Assembly: GCA_949825065.1 (NCBI GenBank)
Contig: OX463862.1
Location: 13,263,592 to 13,327,591, forward strand
Origin: Odontocerum albicorne
Taxonomy: Eukaryota > Arthropoda > Insecta > Trichoptera > Odontoceridae
Direction: 5' to 3'
DNA: 64,000 nt
Made by a program: the position numbers and the translations under genes. Of this stretch, positions 50,541 to 62,412 are shown one piece after another; the stretch's first letter is position 1; each line of letters opens with the position of its first letter. The notes beneath the pieces are model-generated. The model had not been told where the DNA came from and searched no databases. It saw nothing but the letters and a program-made list of their open reading frames with translations.

Positions 50541-51928
50541 AGAGGTGCGTCTTTACCCCGAGTCCTTCGATAATGTATCATTTGGTTCTTCTGACAGTCA
50601 ATGGAACACGCAAGAATCGACTCTAACACCATATTTCAAGGGCATCAATTCAAATTATAGTTGCAGTCCATTAACACCTGTACCAGAGTTCAAATATCAA
50701 CTGCCTACGTGACAGATCCAATGCCAGGGCATGCTGGAGACACGCATATTGTGTACCATAGTTAAAGCGCGTAACAAACGACACATCAGCCAACGTATTG
50801 TAAGATTATTCTTGCATACAGCACAAAGAGGCGCGTCTTTACCCCGAGTTATACAATAATGTATCATTTGTTTCATCATAAAGTCCATCAAACGGCTAAA
50901 AGTCGTCTCCAACACCAAACATCAAGGGCATCAATTCATAGTTATGGTTGCAGTCCATTAACCACTGTACCAGAGAGTTCAAACATCAGTTGCCTACGTG
51001 ACAGATCCAATGCCAGGGCATTCTGGAGACACGCATATTGTGTAGACAGAGCGCGTAACAAACGACACATCAGCCAACGTATTGCAAGATTCTTCTTGCA
51101 TAGGACACAGAGAGGCGCGTCTTTACCCCGAGTTATACAATAATGTATCATTTGGTTCATCATACAGTCCATCAAACGCACAAGAGTCGTCTCCAACACC
51201 AAACATCAAGGGCATCAATTCATAGTTATAGTTGCAGTCCATTAACCACCGTACCAGAGTTCAAATATCAGTTGCCTACGTAACAGATCGAATGCCAGGG
51301 CATGCTGGAGATACGCATATTGTATAGTCAGAGCGCGTAACAGACGACACATTAGCCAAAGTATTGCAAGATTCTTCTTGCATACAGCACAGAGAGGCGC
51401 GTCTTTACCCCAAGTTCTTCAATAATGTATCATTTGGTTCATCATACAGTCCATCAAACGGCCAAGAGTCGTCTCCAACACCAAACATCAAGGGCATCAA
51501 TTCATAGTTATAGTTGCAGTCCATTAACCACTGTACCAGAGTTCAAATATCAGTTGCCTACGTTACAGATCGAATGCCAGGGCATGCTGGAGATACGCAT
51601 ATTGTATAGTCAGAGCGCGTAACAGACGACACATTAGCCAAAGTATTGCAAGATTCTTCTTGCATACAGCACAGAGAGGCGCGTCTTTACCCCAAGTTCT
51701 TCAATAATGTATCATTTGGTTCATCATACAGTCCATCAAACGGCCAAGAGTCGTCTCCAACACCAAACATCAAGGGCATCAATTCATAGTTATAGTTGCA
51801 GTCCATTAACCACTGTACCAGATAGTTCAAATATCAGTTGCCTACGTGACAGATCCAATGCCAGGGCATGCTGGAGACACGCATATTGTGTACTATAGTC
51901 AGAGCGCGTAACAAACGAAACATCAGTC
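50505..51928. repeat. About 283-bp tandem array, 5 units
   Basis: 'gcaagattcttcttgcata' recurs at about 50512, 50800, 51081, 51365 and 51647. Units share 'gaggcgcgtctttaccccga', 'gtatcatttggttcatcata', 'catcaagggcatcaattcat' and 'atgccagggcatgctggaga'. The units at 51365 and 51647 are almost identical. The left edge overlaps the LINE fragment; the right edge is cut by a hAT insertion. Confidence 0.95.
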
Positions 51929-51936
51929 AACTACAG

Positions 51937-52953
51937 CAGTGGTCCCCATCCCCCGGGCCGCGGCCCGGTACCGGGCCGTGGACCAAATGGTACTGGGCCG
52001 CGCAAGGGCCTGCTTAAAAATCAAAATTACTTTTGAAAAATCGAACATACCCAATAAAACTTAATTATAGCTTAAAATAATTATTCCGTTGAAAACCCCT
52101 TCACGCTAAGTTACCACCGACCTTCCGACAATACCTGTTCGAGACAACAACTCTGCCGGTGTTCTGGATAAGAGTCATGGCGGAATACCCTGAGATTGCC
52201 ACCACAGCACTAAAATCCCTATTGCCATTTCCGACATCCTATCTATGTGAAGCTGGGTTTTCTGCAGTGACAGCAACCAAAACAAAACAAAGAAATAAAC
52301 TGGACATAAGCAAGACACTTCGGGTGTCACAATCTCCTACTCGTATTATCCCCAGATGGAACCATCTCGTTTCAATGAAGCAAGCTCAGGGTTCTCATTG
52401 ATTTAGCATTAAGTTAAAATATTAAATCTGTTTTTATTCATTTTTAAGGGGTAACTGTATTTTATTTTGAAGGCATGTTTAAACACGATTCAATTAAAAA
52501 TATTAAATCAAAACACATAAAACTTCAACATTAAAACTTTTAAAGAAAATAGATAAATAACTTTCAAGTTAATATATCTGTAAGATATCAGAATAACATT
52601 AAAATCCCGATATTAAACCCTAAGCATTCTCAAAATTCTTTTCTCTATCTTGGAAAAAAATACTTTCAACCTTCAGTTGAACCTTAAAAATATTGAAAAT
52701 ACCCATGAATCCAAACTTAATAATCCTTCATTGTTATTATATATATTTTCTTCATTTTTCCCACAAACCTTGTGTTTTCTCTACTATTGTTTGTCACTAT
52801 AACTTATGTACCACAGTTGTAAATTTTATTATTATATATTGTTATTAAATTTAAAAAAAAACTACATTCAATGTGTCCCCCCCTCCTAGTGGGCCGCGGT
52901 AAAATTATGAAACGTTGACCGGTCCGCGGCGACAAAAAGGTTGGGGACCACTG
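51937..52953 (+). mobile_element. hAT element hAT1, internally deleted
   Basis: Ends cagtggtcccca and (inward) cagtggtccccaacct are flanked by a perfect 8-bp duplication aactacag at 51929-51936 and 52954-52961. It resembles the Charlie/ZBED-like hAT group with GC-rich ends (gggccgcggcc). 1,017 bp against about 2.5-3 kb for autonomous elements. Confidence 0.9.
52159..52401 (+). pseudogene. hAT transposase C-terminal dimerisation domain
   Basis: FWIRVMAEYPEIATTALKSL, LPFPTSYLCEAGFSAVTATK, TKQRNKLDISKTLRVSQSPT to a stop. The Y/FP.L...A...L..P.TS..CE.GFS pattern is the hAT C-terminal (hATC) fold. DNA-binding BED finger and catalytic DDE regions are missing. Confidence 0.85.
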
Positions 52954-53252
52954 AACTACAGTATTGCGCAGTGTCTCGCTTGCATCGATACAATACGTCA
53001 AGTATTGGGCGAGCAGTTGCTCAACTGGCCTGGAAACTGCGTCGGAACAAGACCGGTCGAGTGGAACGCCTGAGAGATGGATGCGTGACTGCAACTGCAC
53101 ATGGGTTACAATTTTCTTCACCGCTACTTCAATTTTCTTACCCGCTAGTTCAGTGTGTAATTCAGGGACAATTTTTTTTACAAATCTTACATGTTACAAT
53201 AAAATAGTGAAAACACTTCCGAGTTCAGTACCTTCATTTGACATTCCATACA

Positions 53253-53483
53253 CATACCTGGCGGTAAGTAATACACATCGGGCTTAAGAAAGAGACTGTC
53301 GGCCATAATCGGCTAACTTCGGTTTTGTAGAGTGTCGTCTCTGTCATTCGTACACGTGTTCCGTCGCGATTTGTCAGTCGTCAAGCGACAGAGAAGACGA
53401 CGCTCTACAAAGCCGAAGTTAGCCGCTTATGGCCGACAGTCTCTTTCTTAAACCCGATGTGTATTACTTACCGCCGTGTACTG
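53253..53483. mobile_element. F fold-back MITE, copy F4
   Basis: Arms 'cggtaagtaatacacatcgg' 'gcttaagaaagagactgtcg' and complement, as in F3. The right end 'taccgccgtgtactg' is next to TA. The left end has decayed. LINE A 3' end begins 2 bp to the right. Confidence 0.8.
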
Positions 53484-53489
53484 TACATA

Positions 53490-54175
53490 CATACATCCCA
53501 TCGCGCCGTCTCCCTATCGGAGTAGGCAGAAATGAGAGAGCGCCAGACTTTCATATCGCGACACACGACTTTTGCCTCTTCTACATCTATACAGTTTCCA
53601 CGATTCCTCTGACTCTTTACATTTCCTCCTTTCAAAATAACTTACATTTTATTCAACCATACTTTCCTTGATCTTCTTTTACCCCGCCTTCTACTCACAT
53701 TTGCACTGTACATTTGTCTTGTTAGTCTTTCTTCATTCGGTCGTTTCACATATCCAAACCAATGCAGTGTGCTCTTTTTTATCGTAACACGTCAGCATTA
53801 AGTTCACATTCACTTCATTCCATATTCTGTCATACATTGTCACCCCATGTATTCTTCTCAGTGCACCCATTTATTGGGTTCCTTTCACTATTTTCCAACG
53901 TTCAAATTTCCCTACATCAAAGTTGGTACTAAAATACTGTTATGAACTATCATCATAGCTGATTTGGATACTGTCCGGTTCGAGTATATATATGTTTTAG
54001 TGCCTCGTTGACTTTGTTTCATATCGCTACACACCGTTCGATATCCCTCATAACTCTTCCATCATCTGAGAAAATACTACCCAGAAATCAGAATTCCTCA
54101 ATTTGCTCCAATCGTTCATTATTCACAATTTTCTATTGATACGAGTATCTTAATGATTCCTCATTCTGCCATATC
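53490..54175 (-). pseudogene. LINE A 3' half, minus strand
   Basis: From the 3' tip 'cgccgtctccctatcggag' through the DVEEAK region (53565-53640), 'ccaatgcagtgtgctctttt', 'cattaagttcacattcactt', 'ccctacatcaaagttggtac' and 'gttcgagtatatatatg' to 'caatttgctccaatcg'. The longest uninterrupted minus-strand copy, used as reference for the others. Multiple frame breaks. Confidence 0.8.
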
Positions 54176-54197
54176 TTGTATAACATATTTGCATATC

Positions 54198-54262
54198 CTA
54201 TAAAATCATCTTTCTGGTTGGTTGGAAGAGATTGCCACATGGCAATAAACTCGCCAGGTTAA
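54198..54262 (+). mobile_element. SINE 1 / LINE B tail fragment
   Basis: 'tctggttggttggaagagat' 'tgccacatggcaataaactc' only, followed by an A-rich end. The head is missing. Confidence 0.6.
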
Positions 54263-54269
54263 AAAAAAT

Positions 54270-54605
54270 AAAAAAATAAAAATGCTCTCACATTTTGACA
54301 TTGTCCGGTTCGAATACTCGTATATATTTTTAAGGACCCCATTGACCTTGTTTCCAATTGCAACGCGTCGTTCGATATCTCTCCACAATTCCTCAAATTG
54401 CTCCGATCTTCGTTACTCACCTATATATCGCATTTACTTTCCCTTTCACACTTTTCTATCACCATGACTTTGGATTTTTAACATACATTATCAGATATTT
54501 CTCGTCGCATCTCTCATACAATTTACTTACATATCAAACTCTGCATTTAACCTTCATTCACCCCTGACACTACCATGTCACTAGCATACAGCATTCCACA
54601 CACAC
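54270..54605 (-). pseudogene. LINE A reverse transcriptase fragment
   Basis: Continues the LINE A order upstream: 'ttgctccgatcttcgttac', 'tttcacacttttctatcacc' (VIEKCE codons), 'ctctcatacaatttact' (ELYE), then 'ccatgtcactagcatacagc', where the catalytic YADD codons have become YASD-like on the complement. Not intact. Confidence 0.65.
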
Positions 54606-55299
54606 GCGATAGTTAAATTTAAATAAACATAACTTTATTATGGGAATCAATACACGTAAAAAGTCTATTTGACTCGAAAAATACTGGGTAAAAAAATTGT
54701 ATTCGAGAATAATTTTCTTAAATAATCACAGTGCCGGCCCTGCATTCGTCTGCTCTTGATTAGTCTAGAAACTTCTTCAAAAATCTGGTTTCAAAAACCT
54801 GTCAGCGAAAGCAATTCTCTCTCCTGGGGTCTTAGAAAAAAAAATTCGTTAGTTACCGAAACATGTTTTCGGATATTTTATAAAAATATGTACAACATTA
54901 ATCTGCAGGTAGGATATTTGAATGAAGGTAAAAATCAAATGTAATAAACGATTTTACAAATCAATAGACTATTTGTCAAAATTTTAAATGTAAATAAAAA
55001 AAATACGTATTAATAAATTTCAGAAAAAAAAGAAATATAAATTGAAGAGAATTTTTTTAAATCATATTCTGGATGTGTTCTAAAATAAAAGAGATGGGAA
55101 ATATAGTTCAGCATTGATAAAAATTGACGTTGCTAATTAATATTGAATTAAAAATTATTATTCTTTAGAACTAAGCCTACTGTAAAAAATATATATTAAA
55201 ATTAACAGATCGTTAACAATACGAGTGCCTACACTAAAAATATATTCGATGTATTTTTAACTTGCTGTGTCTGATTAATATAAATAAAAACATTTTAAC
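54606..55299. other. AT-rich, no recognised feature
   Basis: No motif-bearing frame or element end was seen on either strand. Confidence 0.45.
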
Positions 55300-55385
55300 A
55301 TACCATCGTATGGCTGAGAGATACAGCATCAGATTTTCCTATCTCGACACACATATTTCGCCTCTTCCCACATCAATATACCTTA
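55300..55385 (-). mobile_element. LINE A 3' fragment
   Basis: 'cagattttcctatctcgaca' 'cacatatttcgcctcttcc' is the complement of the DVEEAK-VCRD end. Confidence 0.55.
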
Positions 55386-55985
55386 TCTTCTTCTTCCTAG
55401 TATCATGTCAGGTCCCCACAACGTTGACTATCATCTGAGAGTAGGCATATTTGTCCCCGGCAGCTCCAAAAAGATCTCCAACGCCCCTTATGTCTAATCA
55501 CGTATATTGCGGAGCCAGGAGATTTGCCTCCTGCCAACACCTCTTCGACCTTCTATTTTGCCTTGGATGATCAGGTGCAGTAATTTGTATTTTTCCCCTC
55601 TAAGTACATGACCCAAATAGGACACCTTTCGGATTTTAATATTAGTCAGCAACTCTATCAACTTTGGCTCTTTGAAGAACTCTTGTGTTGCTGACCATAT
55701 CCGTCCAGGATATCCGTAGCATTCTCCAGTGTATCCACATTTCGAATGCTTCCAGTCGGTTCATACTACAAACTTTGAGGGTCCATGATTCCACTCCATG
55801 CAATAACACTGACCAAACCTAGCATTTGACTAACCGTTGTCGAAGTTTCAAGTTTAGATTATCATTGCAAAATACGCTTCTCATTTTATTAAAAGCCTCA
55901 CGAGATGATTCAATTCTGCACTTGACTTCGGTTTCTGTTTCGAGGTCTTCCACTAGGAACTTATACCTTCTCTACATTTTTAAAA
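55386..55985 (-). pseudogene. LINE C, RT thumb to 3' end, minus strand
   Basis: Inverse copy of 35519-36110: 3' end 'tatcatgtcaggtccccaca', RDIRGVGDLFGAAGDKYAYS codons, then 'ccaaataggacacctttcgg', 'ccactccatgcaataacact' and 'caacggttagtcaaatgct' on the complement. Frameshifts are present. Confidence 0.75.
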
Positions 55986-56352
55986 TCATATATTTATTAT
56001 TTATTTACTTAACACCTCACTGCATAAAAATCTGATACGCTTATTGCGAGGTGGCAAGCTCTTCGAATCGACCGGACAAGAGTAAATAAAAAATATTACA
56101 TGCACTACAAATTGTACGAAACTATAAACTATATAAACAACAATAAAAAGTGAAATATCATCAAATGAAAAAGGAATGGATGCTGGAGAGGAAAATAAAA
56201 TATTGAAATGAAACACGTAACATTACTGACAAGAAATAAAAAAAATCATTCACTTTTCGACGCAGTGAGTCTAATATAAGTTGGTAACTTGTTCTGAAGT
56301 CACTGCAGGAACAGTAAAGGATGACGTAAAAAAAAGAAAAGCAGTTCACTAA

Positions 56353-56854
56353 GGCATCAGCCACACAGGAAGGAGCCTCGCTTGATGATTAGAGCTATGT
56401 TGCGAGTTAGGCGACATATCCTAGCAAACCAACGTACCGCATACTATCGCAGTGGCCACACTGCACGCTTCGCGCCACATTGCATGACGATTAGTCATCG
56501 ATTGAATCTCCAACGAACAGACGTGTTGGTTAATTTACAAGATGGCGGAAGTTTTAATGACAGCTGTGTATAAAAAGGGAGCCTTTGTGGAACCCATCGT
56601 GCGAATTATACAAAAATGTACCTGTAATAAAATCACTTTGGAATGAAGTTGCACAGAAAGTAAATAAAGATAAGGTAAGTTGTAATGAAATTGGTTGGTT
56701 TTGAGAGTGACATCGTTTGTTGACTCAACCGCTCCCAACTGTCAAATGAATTTGTGCGTAGCACTTTGGTGTGGCCAGGCATGAAGTCACCTAGTATATG
56801 AGTCACGTAAAATCTAGCTTAGGACCTAACGAAGCATTTATGTGTGGCCTCGAC
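56353..56854 (+). mobile_element. PIF/Harbinger-like MITE with MADF exon, copy H5
   Basis: 'ggcatcagccacac' and (inward) 'gtcgaggccacaca' ends with TAA on the left and TTA on the right. Collinear with H2/H3. Nested in LINE B. Confidence 0.7.
56542..56674 (+). pseudogene. MADF-domain exon carried by H5, frameshifted
   Basis: Same start and donor (aag|gtaagt) as H2/H3, but an extra A in the 'tataaaaag' run shifts the frame after about ten codons. Disabled copy. Confidence 0.55.
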
Positions 56855-57179
56855 TTAAGAAAGTCAATAAACAATATCTGCTTGAGCGCAGCACAAGTTT
56901 ATAATCGAAAAAAAACTCTGAATATTATAGCAGTAAAATATTGATTTGAAGTATTTTGTTAACAATATAAATAAACTGAGCTGAAAAAGATTTGTGAAAT
57001 GGCAAAACTAATCCAATCTCGAACTCTCTTTGAACTTCACTATTTCAGCCACTTAAGCGATGCCGTTTTAAAAAATGTTAATAAAACGCTAGATATTCCT
57101 TATTCATATTTAACGTAATACGTCGATTGTTAGCAGACACTGGCCAAAAATAATAGGCCTTTTTCCCTACGAAAAAATT

Positions 57180-57560
57180 GCATGTTTTACGATATGGACT
57201 ATGTGCAAAAAGACTCAACACATCACTTTATTTATTTGAAATCAAAAAAGCTCAGATCAATCAAATACGAGTATGTGCAAAAATATCAAACCCGTTTGTG
57301 GGCATTTTTTAAATATCAAAAAAGCATAACATACTCGTATCAATCCTCGGTATGCAAAAGTATCAAGATCATTTGGATATTTTTGAAACATGTGTTAAAA
57401 ATAGCAAATCAATCCTCGATCGAAAAAGCATAGCTTAATCTTGTTTGTGCATAAATATCAAGCTCGTTTAATGGGTATTTTTTTAAATATTGAAAAAGTA
57501 CGTATCAATCCTGTATGTGCTAAAATATCAAGGCCATTTAGTGGGTATTTTATAGTGAAA
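57180..57560. repeat. Degenerate tandem repeat of about 100 bp, 4 units
   Basis: Recurring 'gtgcaaaaatatcaa..ccg', 'tgggcattttttaaatatc' and 'gtatcaatcct' blocks with spacing of roughly 75-110 bp. Strongly diverged between units. Confidence 0.65.
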
Positions 57561-57705
57561 CTGCATTTTATTTTGTTTGTTCCATGGTAAGTTCATTGAA
57601 GACCATACAAAACGAGAAAATATTTCTTCAATTATTTTAAACAGGTAAGCCATGAGTAGGATATTTTTTTGATATATACGTCCATATCAGCTTGTTATTT
57701 TTGAG

Positions 57706-57860
57706 TGACAACCTCCGTGGCCTAATTGGTAAGACACTGGTTTTCCATCCGGGGGTCTCGAGTTTGATGGTACCCAAAAAAATGATACCAGTATGGTTGA
57801 AAAATCATCTGGTAACAATACTCGCACGCTCTAGACGTGTGCAAGTATTGTTACCTGTTA
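57706..57860 (+). mobile_element. SINE 1 with hairpin
   Basis: Head 'gacaacctccgtggcctaat' 'tggtaagacactggttttcc', degraded B-box 'cgagtttgatggt'. Right after it, 'ggtaacaatactcgcacg' and 'cgtgtgcaagtattgttacc' form a hairpin (57811-57858) in place of a tail. Confidence 0.7.
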
Positions 57861-58065
57861 ATGTGCAGTAGTATTTCTTAGAGGAAATCGAGGAAAGAGT
57901 GGAAGTAGATAGTTAGAGAAATTTTAACTCAGAGAAATGTAAGAAAAATGAGAAACAAGGGAGACTTTATTACGAGATGAAAGGAAATTAATGAGGCGAG
58001 CGATAGAAAATCAGTTATCTCTGCCTATCTCGAAAAGGACACGGCGTGATGCTATATATATGAAG
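57861..58065 (+). mobile_element. LINE A 3' end
   Basis: 'gaggaaatcgaggaaagagt' (RGRPRK codons), 'gaaatgtaagaaaaatgaga' and 'tctctgcctatctcgaaaag' 'gacacggcgtgatg'. Confidence 0.6.
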
Positions 58066-60544
58066 TTTGCTTTTCCTTAATATCTGTGGATTTATAAGTG
58101 TATTTTGTGTCTACAAATCTTCAAAGAGAATAAAATGCTCTTTCTTGGTGGGATTTATTTGTCATTTGTTTAAGTGTGCTTTTTATTTTTATGATTACTC
58201 TTTATATGTATATTTTGTTTTGTAAACCAGGCGTATGCCCGTCCTAAGCCTACCTCTTAGGATGGGCATACCATACGCCTAGTCAGGCAGAAGAATATTT
58301 TTGTACATTTAATTATAAAAATAATTAAGTATAAACAAATTCAATTAAAAAACGTACGTACCTAACATAAATTAGATTACAAAATTAACGTTTCCTAAAA
58401 TAAATTTCAAATGTTTATCAGTTATCCACAGATGAGTCAACATTGATGAAATAATATTTTATATAGTGTGTGGTGTGATTTCATGTGCATATGCTTATCA
58501 AACTATCACGTGTTATTAATTTAATAACCTAATTTCCGATTCCACGGTCAAACTATTAAAACCTTATTCCGGAAACACCTAGACACGAAAAAGAATATAA
58601 AATACTGTTGAATATCGTTAATTAGAAAAGAAAAAACAAATTATAAAACGCTGCTTATTTACTTATTTTCAAAAGGGAGTCTACACTATCCCATTTTTAT
58701 TAATAAAACGTTTTTTTTTCTAAAAGCTACACAAAATAGAATGAAATACAATACAAACGAATTTATCAGTTCTTTCGTTCTTAAAATATAGGTCTTGAGT
58801 GTATCGGTCATTCGGGACCGACAAATCTTGGCGAAAAAAAAACATCAAATATTGTTTCGCATACGCAGAAAGACGTGAAAACGGCAAAACTTTTTGCATA
58901 ATTATGACAGAAAATAGTTGAAATATTTACATACCTTCGATCAGTGTTATCTCCTTTTCTTGTTCCATTGTTTGAGATAAATTCACAAGCACTTTAAAAT
59001 GAAATTAGAACAAAAACTACGCTTTTTCGACGTTAAAAAACAAACATTATAAAACTATTTGTGTAAATTGGAAAGTAATAATCAGAAGGAATGCTTTGAA
59101 AGGAATTATTTTTAAAGACTAACTAACAATTTGATGTGATTATTAGATTTTAATTGAATGAATTAAATAAATTTGAAAAAAAAACACACGTCAAACTATT
59201 AAGCATGGCATACACGAGACAGCCACAACCACGGGTCGGTACCGAAAACAATACGCGATGTCCACTAAAACACTCCACTAAAACTTTAGTGGAACAATGT
59301 CCACTAAAAGGACAGCAATTAAATCAACACAAATAAAATAAATTAGCCAAATCAATGGACATAATGCGCCAGAAATAGTATTTTCACACTATCAGAGGCC
59401 AGAGAAAAGAGGATGGATACCAAAACACGATACAACCACCATGTTTGTAAAAACAGACTTCGAGTGTGAAAGAGACAAGATGTGATGTCTCGTATTATTT
59501 ACATTGCATTTATTTTATCACACTGCCGAGGCTGATGTTTCACTATACGACGCTAATCGATTGAGATAGCGTAACTTAGACAATATTTCTAAATATGGCG
59601 TCATTTTGATTCATAAACGTATAAATGCAAATGGATTCTAGCCACATTCTATCTGTTTTGAGATATTTGAGAAAACATAACGGCGCGTTGTGCTTCAAAA
59701 TTTGATCATGAAATATTTATTTCAGTAGCTTGATTTTTTTGCATATACAGTATTTTAATAGATACCTACACACTTATTTAACATTTCGAATAAACTAATA
59801 TGTGTTTTTTCCATTGGGTATTTTTGTATATAACGCAGTCAACTATAATAAAAAAAATTAAAAATAATTCAGTCAAAGCTATATTTTTTTAAATTAATTG
59901 ATTTTATCTATTTAATTTTTTCAATTTTGGCAATTAAACGTTTAAAGATTCAAAAAAATATCAGCGATAAAGACGAAATAAACCTAATTTACTATGTTAT
60001 GCGCAATATTTATTTATTCATTTTAACGGTCAAATGACCTTTTTGATTAAAAAATTTAAAAAAAAAACATATTGAATTTAACATTGACATATAAGAAATG
60101 TTTTTCAATAGGAAAAACTGTACAAGTTGAACATAACAAAGTAAATACATACAGTTCAATAATTTCAACCCGGCAAGAACAACCTGTTTACTTGACTCCT
60201 GTAAGTAGTCAAAACCATATGAAAATCCATGCAATGTCCATATCGATAACCCAATATGTGCAGTCTTGTTATACGAGCATTGTACAAATAATTTGTTGCA
60301 ATCACTTTACTATGGAACAAAACATTTTGCCAAGTGGGCCTACAGGGAACGTGTAGCATGATATGCTGAGTTCGTTCCGGACTATTGAAAAACGAGCGAC
60401 ATTCTTAAACAATGTCGTGAGGTCAAATATCTTTCTTCTATCTGACAAGGTTGTAAGCCTCACCATTTTCAACCAATGATCATAGTCCAACTTAATTATG
60501 GGGATTTACAATTTCAAATTTACAAATCGTAAAAACTTTCGCTG
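58066..60544. other. Longest stretch without known repeats; one strong hairpin
   Basis: A hairpin at 58227-58278 pairs 'ggcgtatgcccgtcctaag' with 'cttaggatgggcataccat' 'acgcc'. The remainder is AT-rich. A putative short exon lies at 58935-58968 minus. A frame at 60072-60356 shows no known domain. This is the most likely place for host intron or intergenic DNA. Confidence 0.45.
58935..58968 (-). CDS. Putative first coding exon of an unknown host gene
   Basis: On the minus strand, caaacaATGG is a good insect start context. The 34 coding bases (MEQEKEITLIE plus one base) run into G|gtatgt, a strong splice donor, with a plausible A/T-rich leader upstream. No acceptor or homologous exon could be tied to it, and a chance match is quite possible at this length. 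Confidence 0.2.
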
Positions 60545-60815
60545 TATGCTATTTAAAACTATTGTAATTTGTTTTATCAAATACTGTTTATTCTACTTTT
60601 TGTAACGGTATAACCTTACCGGTTTCAAGGCTGTCACCTCATCTTCAGTGGAGCACAAACAAGACTCTTGTTTGTGCTCCCCTGAAGATGAGGTGAAAGC
60701 CTTGAAACGGATAAGGTTATACCGTTACAAAAAGTAGAATAAACAGTGTTTGATAAAACAAATTACAATATCTTTAAACCTCCACAACGTTAATGCCTTA
60801 ACTACAAACAATATA
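60545..60815. mobile_element. Penelope-like terminal fold-back, copy P5
   Basis: Arms of about 105 bp meet at 'acaagactcttgtttgtgct'. Each contains 'taacggtataaccttaccgg' and a hammerhead-like block. The asymmetric outer end 'gttaatgccttaactacaaa' is on the right. Arms are nearly identical. Confidence 0.85.
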
Positions 60816-61129
60816 TCTAAATCTAGTTTTATATCGTGTCAACGGCACTGAATTCTGCCTCCTAGACAACACATGGAATTCCACGAATCAAGTAATCGCC
60901 GGTGCAAGGCTTTATCCTGCATTTTATACTAAGCTGCACAGGTTGAGCCTAACTGAGTCACATTTCTATAAATTAAGAATAGTTCGACATATAATAGTAT
61001 GGAGTTGATAAAATTCCATTACCATTTCTGCAGAAATTACACTAGCTGACGTCTGACACAATATCATGGCTGAAATACAAGTATTTCGATTATAAAATAG
61101 TTGAAAAAAGAATATATTATTCGTATACG

Positions 61130-61600
61130 TCACCATCATTATCAGCCCTAGAGCCCAGGATGGATCTTCACTGTCTGCAGAATTCTCTGCAATTTATCTT
61201 TCCCAGTAGAATTCCTCCTACAATTGGTTTTATTCAGTACTTTGCAGTTTTCTGTCACAGCAGCCAACCATCTTAATTTTGGTATCTCAACTCTCTTACG
61301 TGCGCTTGGGTATAGACAGAGCCTTCTGTAGAATCAGTATCCTACATGATACATAACATAAGTGACCAAATCAGTGTAATTAAGAACAATTTTCCATAAC
61401 TTTTGCTACGCTAACTTTGCCATAGATGGTGTAGATCTTTTAATTACACATTTGTCTCGACGCATCACTGTCATAAATTGGATCATGTATTCTGCAGATA
61501 ATCTTTCTCATGAAAGTATCGAGAGTTTTTTTTGTCCCACTTTGTAAATGTCCAAGTCTCCGATGCGTTAGTTAACACTTGATAAAGTTGGTTTATTATA
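61130..61600 (-). pseudogene. RTE-like LINE C-terminal remnant, minus strand
   Basis: Minus strand: ASETWTFTKWDKK, RIHDPIYDSDASRQMCN, IYTIYGKVSVAKVMENC and LRWLAAVTENCKVLNKTNCR, then KIHPGL*. This is the order of an RTE-like C terminus (ETWTLTK ... IYGPV.D ... LRWLD.V..DC ... A..HPGL). It ends near the 'atgatggtg' type 3' end. Numerous frame breaks. Confidence 0.7.
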
Positions 61601-62319
61601 TTTTTGGATAGTAAACGAGAGTTAAGTAAGAATAAAACTAAAATAGCATATTATGGTTTTTCGCTACAGTGTCTGTTTATTTATTTCTTCATTTGTGTTA
61701 TTGGTAAAGTTAGCCTGTAACTCAAGGTACACAAAACAGTCCACACCAATTGAAAGTTTAGCTAGGATTTCAAATTATAAATGCAACTTTCAAGTTATAA
61801 TAACAACTAAAATCAAAAGTATCCGTCAATTTATAATATATAAATTGAATATAGCATAGCATAGCCCAACAGACTCCCTCCCTTATTGTTCACTTGATTT
61901 ATTTGAGCCTCCGAGTTCGATTTTTTTGTAACAATGAACTATCCCCATCCTACTCAGCTACATTTCACGTCCATTTGGACACATGCATGCATAAAAGAAC
62001 CAACCCACGTAATACACATATTTTATTCGATTTATTAAAACTATCAAATAAACAATATCTCGTAATTATTCATGCAATGAATTCCTAACGATAAAAATAA
62101 AGGAATTCCGTGGATTGATTAATTTTTATGAAATCGGTTCTTTATAAGCATGAACTTAATAAATAATGGATTTTTCGTGTAGAGCGATCTCGTCAACCGC
62201 GGTTTTTAAATAACGCGATGTCAATTGGAGATTTAAAAAAAATATATTTGACAGAATGTTGTTAGATAGAGGAATTGACCGAAGACAACCTGAAAAACCT
62301 CATTCAATTACAAAGTTGT
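61601..62319. other. No recognised feature
   Basis: AT-rich; frames at 61653-61859 and 61894-62088 have no domain that I recognise. Confidence 0.4.
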
Positions 62320-62412
62320 CACATTAATCCCTTACCACTTCATTCCTTATTATGTCATATACTGTCATTCCGTGTATTCTACTCAATACACGCATTTCTA
62401 CAGCATTTACTC
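62320..62412 (-). mobile_element. LINE A short fragment
   Basis: 'ccacttcattccttattatg', 'tgtcattccgtgtattctac' and 'acacgcatttctacagcatt' 'tactcgg'. It is the closest single-copy relative in this window of the 50-bp satellite unit. Confidence 0.6.

Larger units (their letters stand above)
55995..56920 (-). mobile_element. LINE B 3' region split by H5
   Basis: 55995-56349 keeps the UTR landmarks in decayed form ('gtgaaatatcatcaaatgaa', 'cattactgacaagaaat', 'ctgcaggaacagtaaaggat'). After H5 it resumes 'agtcaataaacaatatctgc' 'ttgagcgcagcac', matching 24645-24675. Confidence 0.65.
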
